Part shown: one piece after another, positions 43,892 to 50,817 of the stretch
Numbering within the stretch: position 1 is the stretch's first letter
Layout of the letters: every line of letters starts with the position of its first letter
Source: Bryobacteraceae bacterium
GTDB taxonomy: Bacteria; Acidobacteriota; Terriglobia; Bryobacterales; Bryobacteraceae
DNA: 52,885 nucleotides
Direction: 5' to 3'
Assembly: GCA_030041495.1 (NCBI GenBank)
Contig: JASHNT010000016.1
Span: 1 to 52,885 of the forward strand
Program-made: the position numbers and the translations under genes
Notes under the pieces: generated by a model
The model's database searches: none
Told to the model about the DNA's origin: nothing
The model's input: the letters and a program-made list of their open reading frames with translations, nothing else

Positions 43892-44491
43892 GTGGCCATG
43901 CTGGTTGAATTTGAGTTAATTGAGCGGGCGCGCAGCGGCGATGACAGTGCGTTCAGCCAGGTGGTGCAAGCCTACAGGAAGCGTATCCTGGGGACCATCG
44001 CAAGGCTGATCGGACGGCCGGAAGATGTTGAGGATGTAGGCCAGGAGGTTTTTCTCCGGCTGTATTATTCGTTGGAGCAGTTGCGGACGCCTGAGGTTTT
44101 CGAACCTTGGTTGTACCGGCTGACCGTGAACGCCGCGTATGATTACCTGAGGCGGCAGAAGCGGCGGCAGGAAAGCCGCATGTCGGACCTGAGCGAACAA
44201 CAGGTCATGATGGCGGATGCGGCCGCGGGCGGGAAGTTGAACGCCGAGGAGTTGCGGCGCGGCAAGGTCCGGGAGCAGGTGGAGGCCTTGTTGGAGCATG
44301 TGTCCGAGGAAGATCGGATTTTGCTGACGTTGAAGGAGGTAGAAGGGCTCTCTCTCAAGGAACTCGAGAAGATTTATCGGGTTAATGAGAATGCCCTGAA
44401 GGTAAGGTTGTTTCGGGCCCGGCAGAGGGTCTTGAAGGCGTATGAAGCCGGCGAGGGGGCCGAAAAGGAAAAGGGCGCCCGCGAGGGTTGA
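43892..44491 (+). CDS. ECF-type sigma-70 family RNA polymerase sigma factor
   Basis: 199 residues. Region 2 (about 20-95): SAFSQVVQAYRKRILGTIAR, the DVEDVGQEVFLRLY core-binding helix, and the -10 recognition helix LYRLTVNAAYDYLRRQKRR. Region 4 (about 135-185): LLEHVSEEDRILLTLKEVEG, LSLKELEKIYRVNENALKVR. Start GTG at 43892, with an ATG two codons later (43898); no ribosome site in front of either. It is followed by two membrane proteins on the same strand, which probably form its regulatory module; no classical zinc-binding anti-sigma factor is evident. Confidence 0.92.
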   Translation: MAMLVEFELIERARSGDDSAFSQVVQAYRKRILGTIARLIGRPEDVEDVGQEVFLRLYYSLEQLRTPEVFEPWLYRLTVNAAYDYLRRQKRRQESRMSDLSEQQVMMADAAAGGKLNAEELRRGKVREQVEALLEHVSEEDRILLTLKEVEGLSLKELEKIYRVNENALKVRLFRARQRVLKAYEAGEGAEKEKGAREG

Positions 44492-44539
44492 AAATACAGT
44501 CTAGAGGGGCTTGGCGGGGCGATGGCCCTGAGGTGTAAA

Positions 44540-44983
44540 ATGGATCGCATGAATTTTAAGGATAACGACTCGAAACTTGACGCGCTGTTGGCGCAGTATC
44601 GCGACGCTATCCCGGACCAGGACGCGGGCGCGAATTTCATGCCGGACTTGTGGAAAAAGATCGAGGCCCGGCGGCGTGAGGGAGTTTTTGCCCTCGATTG
44701 GCTGTTCGCCGATTACCGCGAAGCTGTCCCTGATCCAGAGCTGAGTTCCGGCTTCATGCCTGCGCTGTGGAGACGGATTGAGGCTCGCCGCAATGAGAAC
44801 GTGTCTGTGTTTCGCCGTTTCGCGCAGGTCTGCATGCTGGCGACGGCGGCCTTGACCCTGGCGATGGTCGTAATCACGCACGTGCAAAGCGAGCCGGTCT
44901 ACAGCGCCAGCTATGTGGATGTGCTCGATGCCGCCCACACCGTCGATTCCGCTCAGTTGATGGATAGCGGAGACTTCCAGTAA
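44540..44983 (+). CDS. Membrane protein with internally duplicated cytoplasmic module, candidate anti-sigma factor
   Basis: 147 residues from ATG 44540, with GAGGTG four bases upstream. Two copies of a ~37-residue unit precede one TM helix (about residues 98-118, VCMLATAALTLAMVVITHV). Copy 1 has YRDAIPDQDAGANFMPDLWK and KIEARRREGVF; copy 2 has YREAVPDPELSSGFMPALWR and RIEARRNENVS. Its location directly after the ECF sigma gene and the topology (soluble N-terminus, single TM, short tail) suggest a regulator that holds the sigma factor. It lacks the HxxxCxxC zinc motif of common anti-sigma factors, so this is inference. Confidence 0.7.
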   Translation: MDRMNFKDNDSKLDALLAQYRDAIPDQDAGANFMPDLWKKIEARRREGVFALDWLFADYREAVPDPELSSGFMPALWRRIEARRNENVSVFRRFAQVCMLATAALTLAMVVITHVQSEPVYSASYVDVLDAAHTVDSAQLMDSGDFQ

Positions 44984-44990
44984 TTTTTTT

Positions 44991-45440
44991 ATGAAGTTGT
45001 CGCGGGCCACAATCGCGCTGTACGTGGGCCTCGTTTTCGTGTGTGGAGGAGTGGTTGGATTTTTCGCCAACCGGCTATATGCCGCCGGGTACCGCTTTTT
45101 CGCTCCGACCACTGCTTCGGCCGCCCAGAATCCTCCCACGCCGGCTGAGTTCCGCAAATGGCTCGTCGGACAATATCAGAAGCGCCTCAGCCTCAGTGAC
45201 GACCAGGTGCAGAAGCTCAACGTCATCCTGGATGAAACCCAACGGCAGGTCAACGCCATTCACGCGGAAATGGATCCGCAGTTGGACGCCGTCCGGCAGA
45301 ACCAGATCACGCGCATGAACCTGATGCTCTCGCCGGACCAGCAATCCGATTACGAAAAAATGCGCGAGGAGCGGCTGAAACGCCAACAGCAGCAAAAACA
45401 GCAGCGCCGCACCAGCCGCCCCGGCGGCCGAGGCTTCTAG
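44991..45440 (+). CDS. Spy/CpxP-like membrane-anchored periplasmic protein
   Basis: 149 residues. An N-terminal TM helix (ALYVGLVFVCGGVVGFFAN) anchors a helical periplasmic domain with the LTxxQ-like pattern found in Spy/CpxP and heavy-metal-sensor proteins: KRLSLSDDQVQKLNVILDET and MNLMLSPDQQSDYEKMREER. The C-terminal tail is Gln/Arg-rich. It begins seven bases after the previous gene, so sigma factor, duplicated membrane protein and this protein form one operon, plausibly an envelope-stress sensing unit. Confidence 0.75.
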   Translation: MKLSRATIALYVGLVFVCGGVVGFFANRLYAAGYRFFAPTTASAAQNPPTPAEFRKWLVGQYQKRLSLSDDQVQKLNVILDETQRQVNAIHAEMDPQLDAVRQNQITRMNLMLSPDQQSDYEKMREERLKRQQQQKQQRRTSRPGGRGF

Positions 45441-45450
45441 CCGGACTTCC

Positions 45451-45997
45451 TCAGTCCAAGCGCCGGCTTCGCCGATGCCGCGCTGCCCAGTAAATCGTCA
45501 CGCAAATCCAGCCGATCGCTGTCATGATCGCATCCAGCCGCACGCGGTACGAGAGTGTTTCCGTACTGGTCCACATGCCGAAGCAGGTCAAGACGAACCA
45601 AGTCAACAGCAGCTCCTCCGAGACCACCCTCGTCTGCGCACGGCTCCCTTCAGCGCCAATGTCACCAGAGCTACCAAGGGCACAACGAGCACGGCGGCCT
45701 CGACCATTCATTCAGGTCCGGAGGCCGGGTCAGCCGCGCGAAGGCGTAGTCGAGGAGCGCTAGAAAGAGGAAATAGCCCCCGAAAATAACCAGGCTGCCC
45801 AGCAGGTAATCGGACGAGCACACCTGGCGCCCGAACCTTCGCAGCACGATGAGCACGGTTTGACGCCAATACCAGACCCGGGACCGGCCGTTGCGAAACT
45901 CTTCGAAAAGATCACCGGCCAGAGCTCGATGGTGACGTGTAGGGCTGAAGGTCTTCACCAGCCACGTGGCGAGCCGCGGTGGCCTCCGTTCGCTCAT
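45451..45997 (-). pseudogene. Permease-prefix-type membrane protein, broken by two frameshifts
   Basis: N-terminal frame (45997 to about 45690): SERRPPRLATWLVKTFSPTR, GDLFEEFRNGRSRVWYWRQT and a TM helix. A second frame then gives VEAAVLVVPLVALVTLALKG (TM). A third frame (to 45451) gives SEELLLTWFVLTCFGMWTST and MTAIGWICVTIYWAARH. Each piece is a credible membrane helix, so a normal gene of about 180 residues has lost its frame twice. The PadR gene overlaps its start by 4 bases (ATGA), the standard pairing in Solibacter-type genomes. Confidence 0.65.
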
Positions 45998-46326
45998 GCG
46001 GGCCCTCCTTCGAGCTGCGGCAATCCTTGCCAGAGAGCCGTCAGCGCCCGTTGCGACTCACGAACGGCCCGCAAGCCCCGAGCTGTTACATGGAAATAGC
46101 GCTTGGCCCGGCCGCCCCGTTCCGCCGTTCGCTCCCCCATTCGCGATTTGACGAAGCGCTTATCCTCTAACCGTTCGAGAGCGGCGTAGACGCTGCCAAG
46201 GGAAGCCTCGCGCCCGGTCCGATGCTCGATCTCATGCGAAATCGGGACGCCGTAGGCGGTCTCGTCGAGCCGGATGACGGCCAACAAAACCATCAGCTCG
46301 AACTCGGCCAAATGAGTGCGCGCCAT
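45994..46326 (-). CDS. PadR-family transcriptional regulator
   Basis: 110 residues. The winged helix is LAEFELMVLLAVIRLDETAY, then HRTGREASLGSVYAALERLEDKRFV-type recognition helix and GGRAKRYFHVTARGL wing with a short C-terminal dimer helix. It is the small PadR class common in acidobacteria beside MacB-type or permease-prefix proteins. The upstream 10-bp inverted repeat covers its start codon and is likely its own operator. The cotranscribed membrane gene is broken. Confidence 0.92.
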   Translation of the reverse strand: MARTHLAEFELMVLLAVIRLDETAYGVPISHEIEHRTGREASLGSVYAALERLEDKRFVKSRMGERTAERGGRAKRYFHVTARGLRAVRESQRALTALWQGLPQLEGGPA

Positions 46327-46351
46327 TTATTCAACTATAGAGAATAAATGG
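46323..46351 (-). promoter_or_regulatory. Inverted repeat and -10 box at the padR start
   Basis: CCATTTATTC (46323-46332) and GAATAAATGG (46342-46351) are perfect inverted repeats with a 9-base spacer that itself contains CTATAG. On the minus strand TATAGT lies seven bases before ATG, so transcription starts at the codon. A PadR dimer bound here would block its own transcription. Confidence 0.6.
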
Positions 46352-46386
46352 ATAAAAGCAAAGCCGCAGTTGGGTTTGAGAGAAGA

Positions 46387-46623
46387 CTAATTCTTCTTGG
46401 CGGTCTCTTTGACGGCCAGCTTCGCTCGCTGATACTTCTTCTGGAAGCGGTCCACGCGGCCCTCCGTGTCCACCAGCTTCTGGCGGCCGGTGAAGAACGG
46501 GTGGCAGTTGGAGCAGATTTCCACGCGGATGTCGCCCTTATGGGCCGAGCGGGTGCGGAACGTGTGTCCGCAGGCGCAGATCACGTTGACTTCTTCGTAG
46601 GCGGGGTGAATTCCGGATTTCAT
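46387..46623 (-). CDS. rpmE: 50S ribosomal protein L31, zinc-binding type
   Basis: 78 residues. Starts [20 protein letters not shown]. Cys16, Cys18, Cys37 and Cys40 (CAC, CSNC) form the zinc site of C+ L31. [14 protein letters not shown] is the conserved end. L31 spans the ribosomal subunit interface. The 437 bases upstream contain a structured transcript that could be its leader. Confidence 0.97.
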   Translation of the reverse strand: MKSGIHPAYEEVNVICACGHTFRTRSAHKGDIRVEICSNCHPFFTGRQKLVDTEGRVDRFQKKYQRAKLAVKETAKKN

Positions 46624-46689
46624 GGTGAGACGACTTCAGCTTAACACAGGCGTCAAGGCCTTATTCAAAGCGCCGCCTCAAACCGCAAA

Positions 46690-46756
46690 CCCCGGCCTTG
46701 ACAGGCCAGGGGTCTTTGCACAAATTCAAAGGCGCACAACGCTTCCGCTGTGCGCC
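46690..46756 (-). terminator. Two tandem hairpins ending the transcript upstream of rpmE
   Basis: Hairpin one: GGCGCACA (46731-46738) with TGTGCGCC (46749-46756), then TTTGAATTTG on the minus strand. Hairpin two: CCCCGGCCT (46690-46698) with AGGCC-A-GGGG (46703-46712), then TTTGCGGTTTG. Either could be a terminator, or together an attenuator before rpmE. Confidence 0.55.
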
Positions 46757-46980
46757 TCTCACTTCGTCATGCCTGCCAAGCAAAGCCTGGCGAGCATGAA
46801 ACGTTTCTCGTCATTCGCGTGAAGAGCCGGTCCACAGGAACTGCGGTCTCGTCACTGAAACGACACCTGAACGTTAGGAGCGGTCGATTTAAGAGTCGGC
46901 CACCTCACGCGTTGATAGAGTCCCGTTTGAATTACTACTGCCAGATTTCATTCGACTGGACCACCTCCTTTCTCAGTGAT
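46713..46980 (-). ncRNA. Candidate structured RNA or rpmE leader
   Basis: The 437-base gap 46624-47060 contains no long gene, but on the minus strand it holds a full transcription unit: promoter at 46987-47015, predicted start near 46980, an AAAGGAGGTGG ribosome site (46961-46971), a 20-codon ORF (46889-46951), further inverted repeats (CATGC...GCATG around 46769-46799; GAAACGTTTC), and tandem terminator-like hairpins. It may be a small RNA, a small-peptide gene or a ribosomal-protein leader for L31, for which leader motifs are known in other phyla. No match to a named motif can be made by eye. Confidence 0.4.
46889..46951 (-). CDS. 20-codon ORF in the transcript upstream of rpmE
   Basis: Encodes MKSGSSNSNGTLSTREVADS. 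The Shine-Dalgarno AGGAGGTGG lies nine bases before the ATG and is the strongest in the window. The first four residues equal those of L31 (MKSG). Hydrophilic, no signal. It may be a leader peptide. Confidence 0.35.
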   Translation of the reverse strand: MKSGSSNSNGTLSTREVADS

Positions 46981-46986
46981 AACTAC

Positions 46987-47015
46987 ATCCTAAGACGGAG
47001 ACACGGACCTGTCAA
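46987..47015 (-). promoter_or_regulatory. Sigma-70 promoter of the transcript upstream of rpmE
   Basis: On the minus strand TTGACA (47015-47010), a 17-base spacer and TAGGAT (46992-46987). It points towards rpmE and away from the MFS gene that ends at 47061. Confidence 0.65.
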
Positions 47016-47060
47016 GTTGTTTGAGAGCCGATCTGGCGCGGCGTGTCCGCGCCATGGCGG

Positions 47061-48386
47061 CTAAGCCGCCTTGTGCTTCAGCGGGCGCACCAGCAGCGTT
47101 AGCACGAACCCCAGCGCCAGCCCCGCGGCCAGAACCTCCAAAGGCTGGTCGTAGACATGGACTTTGCTTGCGCCGGGAGCCAGAGCCCGTTTGGCGCTGT
47201 CGGAAAGCTGGGTGATGATCACTGGACCGACGATCGCCGCCGCGCTCCAGGCGGTCAGAATTGCGCCGTGGATCGCGCCGACGTTCTCCGGTCCGAAGAT
47301 GTCGGCCAGGAACGCAGGAATGGTCGAGAAGCCGCCGCCGTACATCGTATATACAATCGACCAGCTCGCCAGGAATCCGATGTAGTTGCCGGACGCGGCC
47401 AGGAACGGAATCAACAGGAACAGGCAGAATTGCACCACGAAAAACACGATGTAGGTGTTGCGCCGTCCGATGTAGTCCGACGCCGACGCCCAGATGAAGC
47501 GGCCTGCCAGGTTGAACAAGCTGATCAACGACACCACGTAACCGGCTTCCGCCGCGGTTTTGGTGAACAGATCCTGGGTCATGGGCGAGGCCTGCGACAG
47601 CACTCCGATTCCGGCCGACACGTTGATGAACAGGATGCTCCACAAAAGGTAGAACTGCGGCGTCGCCAGCGCCGCATTGCGGCTGATGCTGCGGTCGGAG
47701 ATCATGCGATTCGTGCTGGCTTGGGGAGTCCATCCGGCCGGCTTGAAACCCTCCGGAGGCCGGCGCAGAATGCGCGAGCCCACCAGCATCACCACCAGAT
47801 AGATCGCGCCCAGCACGAACATGGTCAAGCCCACGCCGCGCGTCGGGTCGGTGGGCGACCCCAGGGTCTTCATCAGCCACACGTTCATCGGGCTGGCGAT
47901 GGATGCTCCTCCGCCGAAACCCATGATCGCCATTCCGGTCGCCATGCCGCGGCGGTCCGGGAACCACTTCACCAGAGTGCTGACCGGCGCGATATAACCG
48001 AGCCCACATCCCACTCCGCCGACCAATCCCATTCCCACGAAAACTCCCACCGGTTGCCGCAGCAGCAGACCCACGCCGCCGATCGCGAGTCCGATTCCGA
48101 AGCACAAAGCCGCCACCGTCGCCGCGACGCGCGGACCACGCCGCTCCACCCAGGGACCTCCGAACGCCGCGCTCAGTCCTAGGAGGACCAGCGCGGTGGT
48201 GAACGTTGTGTAAGGCGGGCTGAACCAGGAGGGCGTGCCGGGCAGCGCGTTCTTAATTGGAATATTGAACGTGCTCCAGGCGTAGACCGAGCCGATGCAG
48301 ATGTGCACCAGCACGGCGCCTAAAGGGATCAGCCAGCGATTTGAAACCGACGCCGACGTGGGTGTTCCGGTCTGTGGTGCTGCCAT
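47061..48386 (-). CDS. MFS transporter, oxalate/formate antiporter (OFA) family
   Basis: 441 residues, twelve TM helices. The OFA signatures are GSVYAWSTFNIPIK in TM1, RRGPRVAATVAALCFG after TM2, and GGVGCGLGYIAPVSTLVKWF with PDRRGMATGMAIMGFGGGAS in TM4-5. OxlT exchanges oxalate for formate; other members carry pyruvate or other monocarboxylates. No oxalyl-CoA or formyl-CoA genes are near, so the substrate is open. Ends just before the minus-strand promoter at 47015. Confidence 0.9.
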   Translation of the reverse strand: MAAPQTGTPTSASVSNRWLIPLGAVLVHICIGSVYAWSTFNIPIKNALPGTPSWFSPPYTTFTTALVLLGLSAAFGGPWVERRGPRVAATVAALCFGIGLAIGGVGLLLRQPVGVFVGMGLVGGVGCGLGYIAPVSTLVKWFPDRRGMATGMAIMGFGGGASIASPMNVWLMKTLGSPTDPTRGVGLTMFVLGAIYLVVMLVGSRILRRPPEGFKPAGWTPQASTNRMISDRSISRNAALATPQFYLLWSILFINVSAGIGVLSQASPMTQDLFTKTAAEAGYVVSLISLFNLAGRFIWASASDYIGRRNTYIVFFVVQFCLFLLIPFLAASGNYIGFLASWSIVYTMYGGGFSTIPAFLADIFGPENVGAIHGAILTAWSAAAIVGPVIITQLSDSAKRALAPGASKVHVYDQPLEVLAAGLALGFVLTLLVRPLKHKAA

Positions 48387-48497
48387 AAGGTATCTGGCAG
48401 TATACTAACTCCCAAATGAATTTTCAGTGAATTTTTGAGCCTCAGCGCCCTTGCTTGCATCCCGCGTCCGCCTTGAAATAGTCTTGTAAGGACCCTT

Positions 48498-48593
48498 ATG
48501 AGCGCTAAGGAGATTATTCTCTTCGGGTTGTCTCTGGCCGCGGCGTGCTTGCACGCAGCCTCCACCGATCCTCGCACCTGGTTAGACCAATAG
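48498..48593 (+). CDS. 31-residue ORF that is little more than a signal peptide
   Basis: AAGGA six bases before ATG leads into a typical signal peptide (IILFGLSLAAACLHAAST) and then stops after DPRTWLDQ. Either a genuine small exported peptide or the 5' stub of a lost gene. The rest of 48387-48785 (399 bases) shows no other convincing gene. Confidence 0.3.
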   Translation: MSAKEIILFGLSLAAACLHAASTDPRTWLDQ

Positions 48594-48785
48594 TGCGTCA
48601 CCTCCATGCGAAAAAGTGATCACCAAGCTGCGCGCGGGAGCCATGCCTTCTCCGGGGCGTCCGCGGCCCGACAAGGAACGATACGCGGGATTTAATTGCC
48701 GCTCTGGCCGGATCTCGGGATGCCGCAGCCGCCGCGAACCAGCCGATTCACCCTGCGTCGCCGAGACTACCCTGCGGGTCCGGTA

Positions 48786-48905
48786 TCAAGGTACCTCCTC
48801 AGTCCGGCCGGTCTGCGGGTTCTCCCAGATCGCGTGCTCTTTGCCTTCTCTGCGCAGCACACAGCCATACTGACGGAGGTGGCGCAACAGCGCCTCGCGC
48901 TTCAT
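48786..48905 (-). pseudogene. hicA: Truncated HicA-type toxin remnant
   Basis: 39 residues: MKREALLRHLRQYGCVLRRE, then KEHAIWENPQTGRTEEVP and a stop. This is the front of a HicA mRNA-interferase (conserved G-C-x-L-x-REG-x-x-H, with His24), but HicA normally continues with PRHxEI and an ARKI helix to about 60-80 residues. In the same frame, 20 codons past the stop, RHPEIRPE appears, so an insertion of about 63 bases carrying a stop seems to have split the gene. Its ATG overlaps the hicB stop (ATGA). Confidence 0.6.
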
Positions 48906-49117
48906 CCGACGACAACGAGTTCCTTGACTGCATCCGCGGGCAGCGCTCGCATCAACTCCTCGCGCCGAGGCTCCAGCATCAGCTCAATTGCTTCGCGCAA
49001 ATTCGCGAGGCACTCCTCACGAGTCTTCCCTTGTCCATTGGCGCCCGGCACCTCGGCGCAGTAGGCGACGTACCACGGACCATCTCGCTCAATGATCGCG
49101 GTGAATTCGTTGCGTAT
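48902..49117 (-). pseudogene. hicB: HicB-type antitoxin with lost start codon
   Basis: 71 codons in one open frame: RNEFTAIIERDGPWYVAYCA, EVPGANGQGKTREECLANLR and EAIELMLEPRREELMRALPA, the full partial-RNase-H fold of HicB. The codon where Met is expected is ATA (49117-49115), and no ATG, GTG or TTG lies between it and the upstream in-frame stop. Either the start is mutated or a rare ATA start is used. It is coupled to the truncated hicA. Confidence 0.65.
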
Positions 49118-49379
49118 GCCTACATTCTACGCCGGCATCCGCCACGAAACCCCCGGCAGCTTCCTGGTACATCGCGTCCGGGGCCAGATCAATCTCTCCC
49201 GGCCACACGCCACCCACCGTGATCGATGAAGACCCGCTGGAAGAACGCCGCATTGCGCAACGGGCCAGCACGCCGGTCAGGTCCTCTTGATGCAGTTGTA
49301 CCCGCTCTGGCAACCCGTCTTTGAAGCGCACGAAGAGCGAATATCCTGGCTCGGCCCTGACCTCGATTACGCCCCAGTG
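49089..49379 (-). pseudogene. DUF2442 remnant with two frameshifts
   Basis: Frame A: HWGVIEVRAEPGYSLFVRFK, then DGLPERVQLHQEDLTGVLAR. Frame B: PLRNAAFFQRVFIDHGGWRV. Back in frame A: VWPGEIDLAPDAMYQEAAGG. Together they give a normal DUF2442 protein, a family often linked to toxin-antitoxin loci. A stop codon stands where the initiator should be. It runs directly into the hicB remnant. Confidence 0.65.
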
Positions 49380-49516
49380 CTACTGCCTTCACTTTATGAC
49401 CGCTTGGATCGAGCGGTTCTACAGTGAGAGACCGAGGAAGTCGAGACCCAAACGTACCATCGCGAGCAGTACGTTATGTTCATTGACTCGCCATGCTAGC
49501 GGCTATCTAATGGGCC

Positions 49517-49729
49517 ATGACGAAATATCGTTCCCGCTGCGCGATGTGCAACAGTGTCATCGCGAGAAGCGATTCAGAATGTTACGTTTGCGGGGAACCA
49601 GTACCGGGGCAGAAACGATCCTGGTTTTCCGCCAAGCCGGCGACGAACAAGGCTCTGCTGGACCGGGTCAAGGGTCACGACTTTGCCCCTCAGAAACAGG
49701 CCGGCGCGCCCCCGGCTTTCCAGCGTTGA
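49517..49729 (+). CDS. Small zinc-ribbon protein
   Basis: 70 residues. CAMC (8-11) and CYVCG (22-26) form a CxxC-10-CxxC zinc ribbon, followed by a basic Ser/Lys-rich tail (GQKRSWFSAKPATNKALLD). No family name recognised; it resembles the tiny ribbon proteins common in acidobacteria. It lies alone between the decayed minus-strand genes and the glycosyltransferase. Confidence 0.6.
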   Translation: MTKYRSRCAMCNSVIARSDSECYVCGEPVPGQKRSWFSAKPATNKALLDRVKGHDFAPQKQAGAPPAFQR

Positions 49730-49833
49730 GCGCTACCCGGGGTCGCCGCTTGGAACGCCCTGCCGCACGTGTCCGGGAGGCAAGCGCACCAAGTGTCACG
49801 CCACTAATCTTCCTTGCTATCCTAACTATTACC

Positions 49834-50817
49834 GTGCCAGGACTCTCGGTGGTCATTCCGATTCACAACGAGGAACCGTCCATTCTTCCTCTTTACGACC
49901 GCCTGACCGCCGTTCTGGAGCGCCTCCGAAAACCGTACGAAATCATTTTCGTCGACGATGCCTCCACGGACCGCAGCTTCGATCTGCTGGCCAACCTGGT
50001 GGAGACCGACGCGCGGCTCAAAGTGATCCGCCTGCGGCGCAACTTCGGCCAGACCGCGGCGCTCGCCGCCGGTTTCGATGAATCGCAGGGCAACATTGTC
50101 ATCTCGCTCGATGGCGACCTACAACACGCTCCCGAGGACATCCCCGCGCTGCTCGAAAAAATTGACGAGGGCTACGATATCGCCAGCGGCTGGCGCAAGA
50201 ACCGGCTGGACAACGCCGTTACGCGCAAGTTCCCTTCGCGCATCGCGAATTGGCTGATGGCCAAGGCCTCGAATGTCGACTTGCGCGATTTCGGAACCAC
50301 CTTCAAAGCCTACCGCGCCGAGATTCTCAAGGACGTCAACCTCTACGGCGAGTTGCACCGTTTCATTCCCGCGCTCGCTGCGCTGTACGGAGCCCGCATC
50401 GCGGAGGTGCCCATCCGCAACAATCCGCGCTCCAACGGAGGGTCGCATTACGGGCTGGGCCGTACCTTCCGCGTGATGTTCGATATCTTCACGGTATGGT
50501 TCCTGCTCAAATACTTCACGCGTCCGATGCACTTCTTCGGTAAGTGGGGCTTGGCGAGCATTGGCGCGGGCGGCGCGGTGCTGGCTTGGCTGGCCGGCTG
50601 GAAGCTGTGGACCGGCGCCGACGTCATCGCCGAACATGGACCGTTGATGATCGTCGGGGGGCTCGCGCTGGTGAACGGAGTCATCCTGTTCTGCACCGGC
50701 ATGCTGGGCGAAGTGCTCACGCGCACCTATTTCGAGAGCCAGGGCCGCCGCATTTATGCGGTCCGCGAAATCCGCACGCGCCGCGAGGAAAAAGCCGCCG
50801 GCGGTTCGCGCGGTTGA
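49834..50817 (+). CDS. GT2 glycosyltransferase, dolichol-phosphate-mannose-synthase / GtrB type
   Basis: 327 residues from GTG 49834 (VPGLSVVIPIHNEE); the frame opens far upstream but that part overlaps other genes and is not coding-like. The GT-A domain has VVIPIHNEE, IIFVDDASTDRSFD, LRRNFGQTAALAAGFDESQG and the metal-binding DGDLQH (DxD). FGTTFKAYRAEIL and two C-terminal TM helices (WGLASIGAGGAVLAWLAGW; PLMIVGGLALVNGVILFCTG) follow. It transfers a sugar from a nucleotide donor to a polyprenyl phosphate for cell-surface glycans. The HAD gene overlaps its stop by one base. Confidence 0.92.
   Translation: MPGLSVVIPIHNEEPSILPLYDRLTAVLERLRKPYEIIFVDDASTDRSFDLLANLVETDARLKVIRLRRNFGQTAALAAGFDESQGNIVISLDGDLQHAPEDIPALLEKIDEGYDIASGWRKNRLDNAVTRKFPSRIANWLMAKASNVDLRDFGTTFKAYRAEILKDVNLYGELHRFIPALAALYGARIAEVPIRNNPRSNGGSHYGLGRTFRVMFDIFTVWFLLKYFTRPMHFFGKWGLASIGAGGAVLAWLAGWKLWTGADVIAEHGPLMIVGGLALVNGVILFCTGMLGEVLTRTYFESQGRRIYAVREIRTRREEKAAGGSRG

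Noticed and set aside
46955-46976. GGACCACCTCCTTTCT resembles the 3' end of 16S rRNA (anti-Shine-Dalgarno).
   Set aside because: None of the conserved 16S sequence that should precede it is present; on the other strand it reads naturally as a strong ribosome site.
49390-49500. WIERFYSERPRKS looks a little like the end of an IS3 transposase.
   Set aside because: Too short and no other transposase motif or terminal repeat nearby.
49321-49833. Upstream extension of the GT2 frame.
   Set aside because: It overlaps the DUF2442 remnant and the zinc-ribbon gene and has no family match; GTG 49834 begins the conserved domain.
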